Source of the DNA: Cokeromyces recurvatus
Taxonomy: Eukaryota; Mucoromycota; Mucoromycetes; Mucorales; Mucoraceae
DNA: 64,000 nt
Direction of reading: 5' to 3'
Assembly: GCF_025118155.1 (NCBI RefSeq)
Contig: NW_026251393.1
Location: 744,001 to 808,000 of the forward strand
Positions 1 to 12,669 of this stretch are shown one piece after another. Below the pieces are notes generated by a model. That model did not search any database, was not told the DNA's origin, and saw only the letters and a program-made list of their open reading frames with translations. The position numbers were made by a program, and so were the translations under genes. Each line of letters starts with the position of its first letter. Position 1 is the first letter of the stretch.

Positions 1-1
1 A

Positions 2-1085
2 ATTAAAGAAGAAAATACAGCCAATTCGACAGATATAAAGGAGGAACATACACAATTTATACTATCATCATTATCAACAACAAGTAGTAGTGTTGATGAA
101 GCTGATATTTGTACTCCTGAACCTGAAACATCCAACGATGAAAAGCAATCCGAAATTACTTCCACATTGGATGATACCCAAAAGTCTTCTGTTGTTTATA
201 TAGTTTCAAATATTGAAAAAGAAGGGTCTTTAATGAAGCAGAATGAAAAGATGGATAGAAATGATAATTCCAATGATGCCGTATCTATCTTAAGTGAATC
301 TATTGTTATTGTTGAACAAGATGAAATTCGTGATGAAGCTATTCTATTGAAATCTATTCCCAATGAAGCTACTGATATGGACGAATTTACTGACAATGAT
401 GATATATGTACTACTGCTATTAAGAATGAAAATGATTCGGTTAATAAGTCTAATATGACTGATTCTTTTATTGAAATTGAAGCTACTACCATTGAAGATA
501 CCATGATGAACAATTCTGATATCACTGAATCTTTTGTTGATGCAGCTGCTATTGTTCAATCTGTTATTAATGATTTATCTGTTGATGAAAATGACTCTAT
601 CAATATCAATAATATGACAAGTAGTGATATTAACAAATCTGATATGATTGATTCATTTGTTTCCAATCCTCATTTTATTCCCGAAAGCATAACTACAGTA
701 CGTAAATCAGTACTCACTGCAGATGCACCAGAATTTATTCCTAAATCACTTCAACAACGTCAACAGAAGCCAAAGAAATCCCATAAAAAGCTTTTAACCC
801 GTGAACAATTAATTGAGCACCAAAAGCAAAGTTATATTCCTCAATCCAAATCACGATGTACTCATTGGCCACACTGTACCAATAATAATTGTAAATTCTT
901 CCATCCATACAAAGAGTGCCGGTATGTTTATTTTATTTTTTATGTCAGTCTTAGCATCTTGAGCTAATTATTTATTCTTTCTTTCTTTTTTCTTCTTTTT
1001 TTTTAGTGCTGGTAATGATTGTGTATTTGGTAAAAAATGCATGTTCGTTCATCCTAATGATTGCATAGTGACTTCACGCCAATAA
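2..1085 (+). CDS. CCCH zinc-finger poly(A) RNA-binding protein, Nab2/ZC3H14-like (5' partial)
   Basis: The frame is open from base 2, so the gene begins left of the window. Exons are 2-921 and 1007-1085, joined as CG|T (Arg). Most of the visible protein is a long acidic, Ser/Thr/Asp-rich, probably disordered stretch. A basic KPKKSHKK segment follows at about 770-790. The C-terminus holds two adjacent Cys-Cys-Cys-His fingers: C-x5-C-x5-C-x3-H (CTHWPHC...CKFFH) and, across the intron, C-x5-C-x5-C-x3-H (CRAGNDC...CMFVHP). The W-P-x-C and F-V-H-P wording is typical of Nab2/ZC3H14 tandem fingers, which bind poly(A) and act in nuclear mRNA export and tail-length control. Family members have five or more fingers; only two are visible here. 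The 85-bp intron splits the second finger. The gene is convergent with the kinesin to its right. The family call is fairly firm; orthology to Nab2 itself is inferred. Confidence 0.8.
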
Positions 1086-1414
1086 GCAGATTTTATATAT
1101 TCTTATTAAAATTATTACCCTGTGTAAAATAAAGTCAAGTAAATATTGTTCATATCATTATTATTATTATTTTCTTTTTTTTTTTTTTTTTTTTTTTAAT
1201 GCAAGTTTGCATATTAACATGGCTTGAAATATATAACAAAAGATAGACCGAGGAAAAAATAAATAAATAAACTCGTTTGCTTGCTCATTGCATACTTAAT
1301 ATACTCACTACCTGAAGTCAAAAGATGTAAATTGTCTTTCAATGTCCTTTATCATATGCTATAGTTTATCGTATTGTAAGACATTTTTATTTACAAAGAA
1401 AAAGTCCCCTCTCA

Positions 1415-1455
<41 letters not shown>

Positions 1456-1518
1456 TTTTTGATAGGGTAAAAGGTGTAGATAAAGCATAATAACAGTAAA
1501 ACCAAAAAAAAAAAAATT

Positions 1519-4500
1519 CTAGCATTGATAATAGTATTGTATATTAATATAGCTGTACAGGAATAAAAGAACATATATCCAATTGTCTAAAAAGAATTTG
1601 ATAAGTGAAGGTTGATTCATTGTACCACTGTAAGGCTTATAATAATTGTCAATTTTAATTATTTCTTCTTCCTTTGTTGTTTTAGGACTCTCTTCTTCAT
1701 CATTTTTTGTAAAGTTACTACTACTATCTTCTATTCTATTTGCTTTTTCAGAAATAGGAACTTCTTTTTCATCTATTATATCTTCAATAACAACGAGATC
1801 TACAAGTTCAACTAGCTCTTCTTCCTTTGCTAAGAATAGATGTGTACGACTAGGCGGTCGCCACCAACATGAGTTAGGACTATTATTCTCACAAAGAAAC
1901 GATATCGCTTCATGAATAGAGATGTGTTTAGGATTAGCAGAAGGGGATGGTTTCGAAACTGTTATTTTCATATTAGTCAATTCCTGGTTTAAACTTTTAA
2001 TTTGAGCTTCACGTTTAGCAAGTGATTCTTCTTGCTGAGCACTGAGGGCCTTCATAACACTTAAAGTATCCTTAGTAGCTGCAAAGTCGATCATCATTTT
2101 AGTCACTTGTTTTTGATGCGAGGCTATCAAAGCCATATATCCTTCTTCACATCGAGCCACAACGTCCTTTATTGTTTCTTCGGTGTCAGCTGTAGTTTGA
2201 ATAGAAAGGTTTGTTGCTCTTGATAGCTATTTTTTTTTTTTAAAAAAAAGGGGGGAGAGAGAGAGATAAATATTTACTACTTCCTAAATGTTATATGGCA
2301 TTTATATATAATTACTTCTTCATTGTCTTCTTGCTCATTCATATTATTGACTTTAGAATTTGTCAAGATGAGCTCCAACAAACTATTTAATCTTTCTTTT
2401 GTTTCTGTTTCAACCTATGATAAAAAAAAAAAAGAAGAAGATATCATGCTTATTATACTACTCTCTACCCTTTGTAATGACTAATTTATATCATAATAAT
2501 AAATTTACTTCATTCTTTTCTTGCATTCTTTTTTTCAAATCTTCAATCTGAAGAAGATACTCCTTTAGTTGAGAGTTGTTCATAATCTACAATAATAATA
2601 AATAACAAGTATGTTAATTATACATTTTTTTTTTAAAAAAAAAAGAAAAAAAAATCATGATGCTTTTTACTCTTGTCATTTTGGCAGAAGTTTTAATAAG
2701 TTTTGCTCTTTGGGCAAACCTTAAAGTATTTAATGATTCATCTCTTGATGAAATATTAGGATTAATTGTGCAAATGACAGCAATACGAGCATTACCAGAT
2801 AAAGAAGATTGAAGAATTCTTGTCAATTTGGAGTCTCTAAAAGGGATATGTGTAGGGCTATATGCATATATATTTATATATGTATACATAATTAACGTAT
2901 TAGATAACAAAAAAAAATGATATTATTTCTAGTCATTTACGCTATGCCACTCGTAAGCTTAGAAATAACGTTTCCTAATGTTAAAAGGCTTTTATTGATA
3001 TATGCACCTTCCCTTCTTCTATTTATGTTGGTTGTCACCTTTTCAGAACCAGCTAAATCAATTAAATTCTATGCAAAATAGATTATTTTAAAATAGAAAT
3101 AAATAATAAGGGATAAATAAACTACCAGCTGTGAAATACGAACACCCTCAGATGCATGAATGGGTGCACCTTTAGACCGAGTTTCAATAATAAGCTGAAA
3201 CATCGAATGTGATCGACTACTGAGGTCGTTGTAGTCGGTTGCACTCGTATGGCGGTTCACTTCTCCTTGTTTAATACACTCAAAGATATCCTCAGGTGAC
3301 TTGACAGCCACTTCCTTCAAATTACACACATAGGCACCTCGTTTCTAACAATCATTCATAAGTAAAAAAAAAAAAATTGTCTATACGCGCGCATATATTA
3401 TCACATACCTTATCGCTAACAATGTTGACATTCTTATTATTGACATCTAATAAATCTTTTATCTGTTCATTATAAATTTCGAGATATGAAACACGTATAA
3501 GATACTCTTTTTCATTTGAATCCTATTTATATAAATTAAATAATTTGAATTCTAGTTTAACCACTATTCACAATCTAGTTTTTTTTTTGTTTATATTATA
3601 AAATATATATATATATATATGCATCTATAATGTATATACTTCATTAATGTACATAAATACTTCTTCAATTGCACGAGGGATAATTCCCGGTTGATTCTTT
3701 GTACCTGAAAAGAAAAGAATTAAGTATCTTATCTTTCAATTCTTTAGTAATGACATAATTAAGTCTTACCCATCTATATTATGATATATGGTTTAAGAAT
3801 ACATGGTTAGACTCTTCATGTAATTTGATATCAAATGATAAAAATAAAATTTACCATGGTCTACAAATAAAACAAAGGGAACTGTTAATAAGTTCATATT
3901 TAGAATAAAATAAACAGTGAAATCAAGATAAAACTTACATAAGTCTTGCCACTCGCGGTTTGACCATAAGCAAAGACAGTACCTATTTTGGTTTAGAATT
4001 ATATTACCAAGTTACATATATAATCATATATATGCATATATAGAAAAAAATAGGCTTAAGCTTACCATTGTAACCCATCATGGTAGATCTATTTAATCAT
4101 GATTATTGAATAATTTTATATCTATTTCTTTCTTTTTTTTTTCCCCCCTCCACCTTACCTTACAAGGTCTTGAATACCTGATTTGTAAACCTGAGCATTA
4201 TCATCTCCTATTATTACATTGTCTAAAAATATTACATAATCAAAATAAAATAAAATAAAATAAAATGTTGTGTTGTATATCAAAATAATTTTAGCTACTG
4301 TTATTATCATACATAATATATGATCATGATACTATTTCAATTTTACCAAAATAAAACAATCGATTCTTAGATGAAGATGATTTTGGCACCTCTAATTCGA
4401 TTAATCCTTGATCAGATCTTATTAACCAACAAGATTTGCCATTGGATTCTAATTGTTCCTTTTCTGATCTAGGTCTACATCTAACCATGACCTGAATGCT

Positions 4501-4662
4501 TTCACGAATTGAGGTCGAGCGAGTAGTTGTTGAGAAACTAGGACTGCTACGAGACATAGAGGATGAAACAGACGAAGAGGTAGAAAGATAAGCAAAGGAA
4601 TCATCACCCCAAAGAGGAGGGGTAGGAGGAGAGAGGGGAGAGATACTAGGTGAAGCAAACAT
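1519..4662 (-). CDS. Kinesin-7 (CENP-E-like) motor with predicted C-terminal membrane segment
   Basis: Plus-end-directed microtubule motor. Exons, 5' to 3' on the minus strand: 4662-4347, 4222-4159, 4088-4066, 3982-3939, 3860-3855, 3773-3770, 3704-3640, 3522-3409, 3344-3126, 3068-2941, 2857-2671, 2586-2509, 2414-2316, 2226-1519. They sum to 684 codons. Motor motifs appear in order: [15 protein letters not shown], the P-loop [36 protein letters not shown], switch I ([11 protein letters not shown]), switch II (LIDLAGSEK), [17 protein letters not shown] and the neck-side [11 protein letters not shown]. The YTMMGT...GIIPRAI and [10 protein letters not shown] wording resembles CENP-E/kinesin-7. 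A Ser-rich N-terminus precedes the motor and short coiled coils follow (about 2586-1950). The last ~25 residues are strongly hydrophobic and aromatic, like a tail anchor. Two exons are only 6 and 4 nt long. Subfamily is by resemblance, not phylogeny. Confidence 0.88.
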
Positions 4663-6100
4663 TTTTATTTTTTCACCTTAAAGAAAGAAAGAGAGAGAAA
4701 GAGAGAAAAGAAAGGAAGAAAGAAGAAAGGCTTTTCGAAATAATGTAAATATATGCTTTTAAACAAAAATCAAAAAAAATAAATAAATATATACAAGGTT
4801 AAAAAGGAAATAAATGCTCGATGATTAAAGATAGATTTATATTTATATTAATTTATAAAATGTATAATGTTTTTTTTTCTTTAAGATATACGGAAGCTTA
4901 TAATAAAGTAAAGTAAAAATATAAATATATAGATATACATATAAATGATTATAAGAGCTTCTTTATATATTTACTTACAAAGCCTAAGAATACCTTTTTC
5001 CCCCCCTTCAGAATTATATAGTTTATATTGTATAATGTCGTTTGCTGAGGACAAGCAATTATAGGATCGTCGAAGAATAATAAAAAAATCCGGAAAAATA
5101 AATAAATAAATCAATCAACCAATGAGGATTTAGCTTATAGAATTCCTAAATTGCCTTAGTCGGTTCAATAATAAAAATAACCAAAAAAAAAAAAAAAAAT
5201 CTATTAGAACAAAAGATATATATAAAAGACAAAAGTAAAAGATTAGCCCATAAAAAAGAGAGGGATTAAGTGTTAGGATGAGGATTTGGGTGACTAATTC
5301 ATATAATATGGAGAAGTTGATACTGAGGTAGAATAGGGAGAGTTTTTTTTTTCTTTTCTTTTCTTTTCTTTTTATGTTTAGAGGAAGGAAAAGAGGATTT
5401 TAAGTTACTTGTAATATTTTCAATATATGATGCATTTATAAATAATGAATTGAATGAGTTCTATTAAATAGTTAACTGGGGCATTCGGATAGACAAATAT
5501 GAGGTGCCCAATTGAGTCTTTAACAAAGATGAAATCTTTGATCAGATTATGTCATAGATAACTGTAGAAGAGAGTCAATCATTATCATGCTATGACAGAC
5601 AGACACCTATTTGGAATAAAGAAAAGGATGTCTTTTATTCAAATTGTCAGGAAGCATAGTATATATTTTTTTATTTCTGATTTATTTTTTTCTAATCATA
5701 AGCTTGATTCTTATATCAAATACTATAATGCCACTTGGGTTCAACCAGATCATTTACTGAGTCCATTTCTTAACAGAGTATGACATTTTTGAGATGATTG
5801 ACGGGTAATTATCGCAAAGCTATAAGGCAACTGTAGATAAATTAAACTATTGAGTTGAATAAGGTGACAATTTTAAAGTAAGTTTATTATATAGGGAATT
5901 CTATTAAACATACTATCTATATAGACTTGATTTATTATATCAAAGACATGACTATTAAAACCTAACTTTAAAAGCATTCATAAGGAACTACGATAGTATA
6001 GATTATATTAAAAATACTTGATACTATACTTTATTTTTTTTAGATTTAGAATTATCTATTATTTTAAATTTGGAGATCTTTTATGAATAAAGGATATATA
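4663..6100. other. Intergenic, kinesin upstream region to PDAT 3' end
   Basis: This stretch is AT-rich with purine (GAAAGA) repeats just upstream of the kinesin start and several A/T runs. A 63-codon open frame at 5592-5783 lacks recognisable motifs and is not called. I see no RNA gene. Confidence 0.5.
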
Positions 6101-9037
6101 TTATGGTAATGGTTCAAGTTTAATTTTTTGTGCGAAATCTTCTGTGTTGGATATAATTCTTTGACGAACGTTTTGGCCTTTATTAGATGCAATCATTAAA
6201 ATATCCTGCTAATATAAATGAAAGTATATGTCATGTTAAAAATAAAAAATAATAGAAGCCTCAAGATATATTTAAACTTACTATCATTTCCAAATTACCG
6301 AGAATATCAACATGATCTCCAGATTTTGAACCACCTCTAACATTTAACTTACTATCACTTTGTTCATGTAAATATTCTTTTAAAGTTACAGGACTATTTC
6401 CAGGATTATAAAGGTCTGCATATTTTGTCCAACCACCAGAAGGTGTACACATAAATCCTAATGACAAAGCAGGTACAGTACCATCACTTTTAATGCATAA
6501 ACAAAGTAGCGTTAATATCATTACATGAAAAGCTGAATAAAGCATATTTTTATGTATATACCCCTCTACAAATCGAATACCCGTTATCGTCCCGCTAGTA
6601 GGATCATGTTTAGTCCTATCGATATGCTTTCATATAGGAAGAAAGACAATCATTAATGCTGAATATATTCTCTTACAAATTATTATAATATACTAACAAT
6701 AGACGGTGTGTCAGATACATTTGACTCGTTGTTAAAAGTTTTATAGCCATCTTGTTTTATGGAATCCTTAACAATAGTTTCCATAAATTCTCCTTTTTTA
6801 GGATCTGTTCCATTTAGCAAGCCATAAGCATCAACTTCAAAGCCTAAATTATTTTCTAGTGTAGACTTTGGATCACTGTTATGTTTATTGTTATTATCCT
6901 CATTTTTCGTTACTTTTGAGTAAAAATAACTTCTTTCAGTAGGTAAACCAACACCATATAGACAATATATTTTCATACTTGGTGCTATATTTTTGTTACA
7001 CTATATTAATACATACACTAGTGTATAATTCAATGTCTATATTACAATTTACCAATTGGTAACTGTGACTCTAACGAATTTGACCATTTTCTGGGATCCA
7101 AATTATTTTTCTCTAATTCTTTTTTAGAGACACTGATACCTAATGAGTAGTTTGTGTTCATCATTTGTGCATAATCTGCAGTAGCATAGGATTGAAGCAA
7201 TTCTAATGATTCTTTAACATCGAAATAAGTACTACTACTACTACTACTACTATTCTTTTTCTCTTCAATTGTTCTGTTGCCATTGTCATTTTGTTGATTT
7301 GTTGTAAGAGAAATAAGATTACCATAAGAATAATGCTGAGAGTGGACATCATCATCGGGTGCTGAACCATGAAAACCCCAAATAACGTTACCTCCTTTAG
7401 GCAACATGGAGCTCCCACCTGCCCATGTTTGCATCAAACTCGCTCTTTCACGTCTTGAGAAGAATTTCTCTAAAAGATAGGCACCAAAGCTTCCTAAAGC
7501 CATCGTATCACGTGTTTCGCCTGATAACATGACTGCTAGTGCCTTTGGAACACCTACCATAGGACCTGCTATATTCACAAAGGATGCTATATGTTGCTCT
7601 GTCCAATTCTCGTCTTCTTTTCCTCCCTTTTCACTTTGAACCCATTTCAAGAAATAAGGAAATAAGATTGAGCCTATTCATAAGATGAGTTTGAGTAACA
7701 TGATATTGTAGATATTATACATACATGTATATGTATATATATTCATATACATACCCATTGAATGTGTAACTACAACTACAGGAGTATTAGTAGCTTTTTT
7801 AGATGTTTCAATAAAGGCTTTAAGTCTTGAAAAATACTGATCTCGTATTTCAAGATTGGAAAATGAAAGTCTCCAGTCATAGCTTGCCAAATACATATTA
7901 TTGTTATCATAACCAATATAAGCTAAATTTTCAATGATTTTGGCCCAAATCCAATATCTATTTGTATACAATAAAATTATTATTTTGTATTGTATTGTAT
8001 TTATGATTTTTTTTTTTGTTTTTACCCTGTGATAAAATAGTCAGCCGCATCCAAGCCTATACAATATAATCATTTTAAACACTATTTTAGTAACCCGTGT
8101 GTGTGTATGTGTAGTCCTATATGAAACTGTTATAAATCTACCTTGTGCAGCTCGTATCTTTATACCAGGAGGATCCAATCCTGTGACAGGATCAAGTTTC
8201 AAATGTTCAATCCAAAGATCTTTATCGAGTAATATAGAACGAAACATAGCTGAATATTTATATATATATAAGGGTACATAAATGTCAAGTAATATATATA
8301 TAAACGTTAAAGTTTACTTACTTGCAGTACCCCACATTCTCTTTCTAAAGAATCTTTTTGATTTTTCTAAAACTCCCCAACTCTCAAGGCCAGAAGAAAT
8401 AATACCGGGAATTAATACAACTGGATGATAAGCTTTTAATTCGAATTCATCTCTATAAATAAAATAAATAAATAAATAAAATATAGAATAAAATGTATTT
8501 AACAAACTTCAAGTTCATGGCAGGCATAAAGGATTGATCGTTTGAAGGAGCCAGCTTGAAAAAATCTGTAACATTTGTCAATATATCATCCATGATATCT
8601 GTAACAGGCATGATTTTTGATAAATAATTGATTTCAGTTAACAGATAAGTATGTAAATCATTTAGATAGGAATAATGAGCAAGCATCATTTGTCTAGAAT
8701 GTGAATAAGAATCATAAGAGCTAAAGGAAGCTCCAAATGCTGCTAATAATAAACCAGCAGACAAGCCTATCATAAAATGGAATCGCTTTCTTTTCCAAAC
8801 AGGTTGTTGTTGTTGAGTTGATGAATCTAAAAATAAAAGACTATCTGCTAATATATCTTCTGGTAATTGTTCAATTGTCTTATTTTTGGTTATCGACTCT
8901 GTTATTCTCTCTTTGCTACTATCATGGAATGGAATACGCCAACGTAATAAAATCCCAATAAAAGATGAATTTTGTGTATAAAACTGCTTTGCTTGATTTT
9001 TACTGAATTCTTTTTTTTTCTCGAGCATTTCCTCCAT
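6101..9037 (-). CDS. LRO1: Phospholipid:diacylglycerol acyltransferase (PDAT, Lro1 type)
   Basis: Makes triacylglycerol by moving an acyl chain from a phospholipid to diacylglycerol, in the ER membrane. The gene is multi-exon; the first exons are 9037-8507, 8452-8322 and 8249-8142, and the last carries the stop at 6103-6101. An N-terminal hydrophobic segment (FHFMIGLSAGLLLAAFGASF) gives a type II membrane topology, as in yeast Lro1. Then come the LCAT-fold blocks: HPVVLIPGI, GLESWG, the W-G-T-A-T-M-F-R block, GLDAADYFITGYWIW, YDWRLS, the nucleophile elbow VVVVTHSMG (Ser), NIAGPMVGVPKAL and, near the end, HVDILGNLEMI carrying the predicted catalytic His. The start at 9037 was chosen because the frame upstream is a Phe/Tyr-rich translation of a poly-T tract. 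It lies downstream of uL5m on the same strand, with a 47-nt T run between them. The call is firm; middle exon borders were not all checked. Confidence 0.93.
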
Positions 9038-9254
9038 TTGTGTATATCTTAAACAAAAAAAATAAAAAAAATAAAAAATAGTGAAATAGAAAAAGAAAAA
9101 GAAAAGAGTATATAAATTATACATTATTTAAATACATATCGAAATTATATGTTGTCATTCTTTATTCCGTTAAAGATGTGTAACTGTTACAATAGACATG
9201 TTCAACTATTTAACTTCTAGTATATGTTACAATTTATTGTTGTCATTGTCATTG

Positions 9255-9256
<2 letters not shown>

Positions 9257-9303
<47 letters not shown>
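9257..9303. repeat. 47-nt poly(T) tract
   Basis: An uninterrupted run of T lies between the PDAT start and the uL5m stop. It is one of several homopolymers over 30 nt in this window. Confidence 0.95.
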
Positions 9304-9306
<3 letters not shown>

Positions 9307-9368
9307 CATATAAATGAATATATTTGTAGGAGTGTGTATAATGGGTGTATATAAATATTCTAAATAAC

Positions 9369-10270
9369 TTATTTCTTGCTGTTTGTTTGAAAAGGTACCG
9401 ACAAAGCAGAAAGTAATAAACGACCCTCAGTATTTGTATAAGCTGTTGTATTAAAAATAATATCAAAGCCTGTCATTCTTGGATAAACATCAAAGGAACC
9501 TTCAATTTCAGGGAATAAGGCAAGTGCAGATGGTGGAAAGCCAAGCGCAATATTACCATTACCATCCCCTGCTGTCATTGAAAGTCCAGGCCATTCCTTT
9601 AAACGAGGAAGAACAATTTCAATCAATTTGTCCATAAATTGATACATTTCTTCTCCTTTTAATGTCACTTTGACACCAACTGGCATACCTTGACTATATA
9701 TATACACACATGTATAAGTTTGTTGCAAAAACTAAATGTTTTTTTTTTGTTATTTCCTTACCGTAATTTCCAATTAGCAACGGAGGTTTTAGCAAATACG
9801 ACTTCAGGACGAACACCTGTGATGCTTTGAAAGGCCATAAAAGCGGATAATAAATGACTTTTACTATGAATAGAATCTTTAATCATAGCATGAAGTACAA
9901 TTTTATCAAGATGAGGAATTGTCTTTGGACTCTTAAGAGGCTGAATTGGCTTGACTGGTTTACCACCCTTGCGAGTACGAACAGCCTCTTTCGTCTTTAC
10001 TGGTTGTTGTTCTTTTTGCTCATTAGTTGCTTCTAAAGCATTCTTTATTTGTACCTCAAGATCAGGAATCTTTAAAGTTGGGGGTGCAACACGACTATGA
10101 TCATACCCTAATACCATTAAATCTTCTGACAGGGTGCTATCATAATATTCTTTCAGTCGAAGTAAACCATGAGAAGGCGATGCAGATGCGACAGCAGTTG
10201 CACTTAGATAACGAGTTGCTAATTGTCGAGAATAGGGTTGTCTACAAATATTTCTTAGAAATGAAGCCAT
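9369..10270 (-). CDS. Mitochondrial large-subunit ribosomal protein uL5m
   Basis: Component of the mitochondrial ribosome large subunit (yeast MRPL7 family). Two exons, 10270-9762 and 9693-9369, join as CG|T and give 277 residues. The N-terminus is rich in Arg and Ser and poor in acid (RNICRQPYSRQLATRYLSAT), consistent with a mitochondrial presequence. The body carries uL5 landmarks: IPHLDKIVLHAMIKD, SAFMAFQSITGVRPEVVFAKTSVANWKLRQGMPVG given here only as landmark order (first KIVLHAM, then TGVRPEV, then WKLRQGMPVG), VKVTLKGEEMYQFMDKL, LPRLKEWPG and, near the end, VYPRMTGFDIIFNTTA. A Lys-rich linker of about 40 residues between presequence and uL5 fold is typical of fungal versions. The gene shares orientation with PDAT. 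The first-exon ATG is the only plausible start. Confidence 0.9.
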
Positions 10271-10369
10271 TTAAATAATATTTATATCAAAAGAAAAAAA
10301 AAAAAAAGTTCTCCACAATAATGTCGATACTATTAACAACGACCCACCTTAAAAGAAAAAAATTCATAC

Positions 10370-10400
<31 letters not shown>

Positions 10401-12266
10401 GGCTTTACCCTGGCATTATATATGGGCATTGGTGGGCGACTTTTATTGTTCTTATTATTAGGTAAACTATTCAAGTTATTAAAGATTGTTTAATATTTCT
10501 TGGAATCATACTTTAATAACATGTGTTCGTTGTTGAAGATTCTGTAAGAGACTTCCAAAATAATATTTATATCCTTCAGACATTTTTATACCAATAAGAC
10601 AGGATAAATTATTGCTATTTTAATATTATAAATATCGAAACCCATTTATTTAAAGATGAACAATGACTGACTCCAATTATATGACTAAAACCCTTAGTTA
10701 GACAGTATTACATTTATTCCTTTCGCACTATCTGCTTCGACTTGGATTCAATATACTATTTTAATTCACAAGCCAAAAAAAAAAAAGGGTCTGCATGACT
10801 CTTACGGGCTAGATTAGAGCCGATAGTATCAGATTGAGAAAATAAAACTTTATATCGTCTATCTATATCCTAGATTGAGTTCTATTTGAATTTACAATAT
10901 TCGGATAAGATCTATACCATAAGTAGATAAACCCTGATTTTACGTAAGAAGGACATATAAGTCATAAGTATTTGTTATCCATGTCTACATGTATATTTAA
11001 CGCTGTTGCAACTTTAATATAATTTCTTTATATTTATTTTAAAGCACCATAATAGCGTACATGTGTATACACATCATTAATCACACTATATAATCTAATA
11101 AATAATAAATAATAGTTTTATTAACAAACAATATTATTGTTTTTTTTGGGCGTATAACTGACGAGTTTATGACTTGTAGTTACATAACATGTTACTATAG
11201 TATAACCCAGAAAAGAAAAAAAAAGTAAATCCCTCTTATAGATGTTTCAAGGATAAGCGTCATTTGTTTAGTAAATACTCCTTTTATTGATCAAACCAGA
11301 TAACGATTTTTTTTTGTTGTTGATCACAATGTTTTATTCCTTATTATCTTGGTAAAAGATCTAATCATGCTCTAAATTTATCATTATTACGTGCTTTCTA
11401 TTTAATCTATAACATCAAAAAAATAAATAAGTAAATAAAAATTACAAAAAGACCCTTATTACAAATACATAAAGGGTTATATATGTGTTTGTATATTCAA
11501 CAAAATAAATATCAATATCATTTTGTATACATCCTCTTTCATTTATGAGTCATCTTAACTTTATAAAGTTCATGAATTTGAAAGGCGTAGATCTTAAAAA
11601 GAAGAAAAGGTAGTACTTTATGCTGCATTATTTATTAGTGTAAGGGAATAAATATGACATTGTAAACACAGGATATTAGAACTAGAATGTAAACTGATCT
11701 AAAAATAAGTTTATAAGCTAATACTTCTGTACAAGCTACTATCTTGTACAAGTTTAAGAAAACAAAAACTTTGTATTCTTGTTTTTATCTTGATGTTGAT
11801 TAACAAAACAAAACAAAAAAAAACAGCCCAAAAATTACTTTTTTAAGCTTGAGATAAGAGAGAGAAAACAAACAAAATAACGATGCTATTATACAATATC
11901 AGATGAATTATTCGTCATGTATAATGTTAATTCAATGCTATATTCATGTTTTTTATTATTTATCTAAAGCATAAAATATTACGCCACAATCATAATTATG
12001 TAATCCAGTTCTAAAAATAAAATTAGAAAAGGGTGCAAAAAAAAGGGGCAGATACACAAAGAAAGGGAGTAAAAAGAAAGAAAGAAAAAAAAAAAGGTAA
12101 AATAAGGGTCAACTTTGCGTATGTTTTATACCTGGATTTATACTATCCAATTCCATAAAAAAAAAATGCATTTATAAACTTTATATAAATTCATTTTATT
12201 TTATTTTATTTTTTCTCTTCTTTTCTTCACTTTTAATCTCTGGTATATAATTCTAATTTAAAAGAA
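10271..12266. other. Intergenic, no gene recognised
   Basis: About 2 kb of AT-rich DNA with poly(T) near 10377-10400 and scattered A/T runs. I found no tRNA, snRNA or coding fragment. The last ~100 bases before the next gene hold a TATATAA sequence at about 12181, plausible as a core promoter. Confidence 0.5.
12181..12187 (+). promoter_or_regulatory. Possible TATA box of the secreted-protein gene
   Basis: TATATAA lies about 80 bases upstream of the ATG at 12267, followed by a T/C-rich stretch. This is position and consensus only; the surrounding DNA is very AT-rich, so chance occurrence is likely. Confidence 0.3.
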
Positions 12267-12578
12267 ATGAAGCTCATTCCTCAATCTGTTTTCTTATTTC
12301 ACTTGCTTGTTCTTTCAAGCTATGCTCTCCCAATTGAACAAGAGTATACTTTCAAAGATTGTACATCGAAACAAGCTGTTCTCTGTCAAGACTTTTTGCA
12401 AAATGGTGGTTTGGACTGTCATCGTAATAGTCAAATTATCTGCTATCATGAAAATCAAGAAATGAACGATCGTGACTACTGTACATTTAATGCTACTTAC
12501 AGTTGCCGAACTTTCAGAACTATCTACGGCTACTACTGTAATGCTACAGACTGTATACAATCAAATAAGGTTATTTAA
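12267..12578 (+). CDS. Small secreted cysteine-rich protein, unknown function
   Basis: A 103-residue single-exon frame. Residues 1-20 form a clear signal peptide: Lys near the start, a FLFHLLVLSS core and an A-L-P cleavage region. The remaining ~80 residues hold eight cysteines, spaced as C-x7-C-x10-C-x7-C-x12-C-x7-C-x10-C-x4-C, enough for four disulfides. Two N-x-T glycosylation sites (both N-A-T) sit in the second half. I recognise no named family. Size and composition match small secreted cysteine-rich proteins of fungi, a class that includes effectors and cell-wall proteins; no role can be assigned. A 62-nt poly(A) tract starts 92 bases after the stop. The frame might continue by splicing near the final AAG|GTTATT, which would change the last residues. 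Confidence 0.65.
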   Translation: MKLIPQSVFLFHLLVLSSYALPIEQEYTFKDCTSKQAVLCQDFLQNGGLDCHRNSQIICYHENQEMNDRDYCTFNATYSCRTFRTIYGYYCNATDCIQSNKVI

Positions 12579-12665
12579 AAAAAAGAAAAGAAAAAGAATC
12601 ACTATTCATATCTGTATATTCAATAGTAGGCCTATTTTATTATATTTTATTTCTTTTTTTTTTAA

Positions 12666-12669
<4 letters not shown>

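Noticed and set aside
5592..5783. 63-codon open frame on the plus strand between kinesin and PDAT
   Set aside because: No recognisable motif, isolated, Phe/Ile-rich in AT-rich DNA, and stops follow at once in the same frame.
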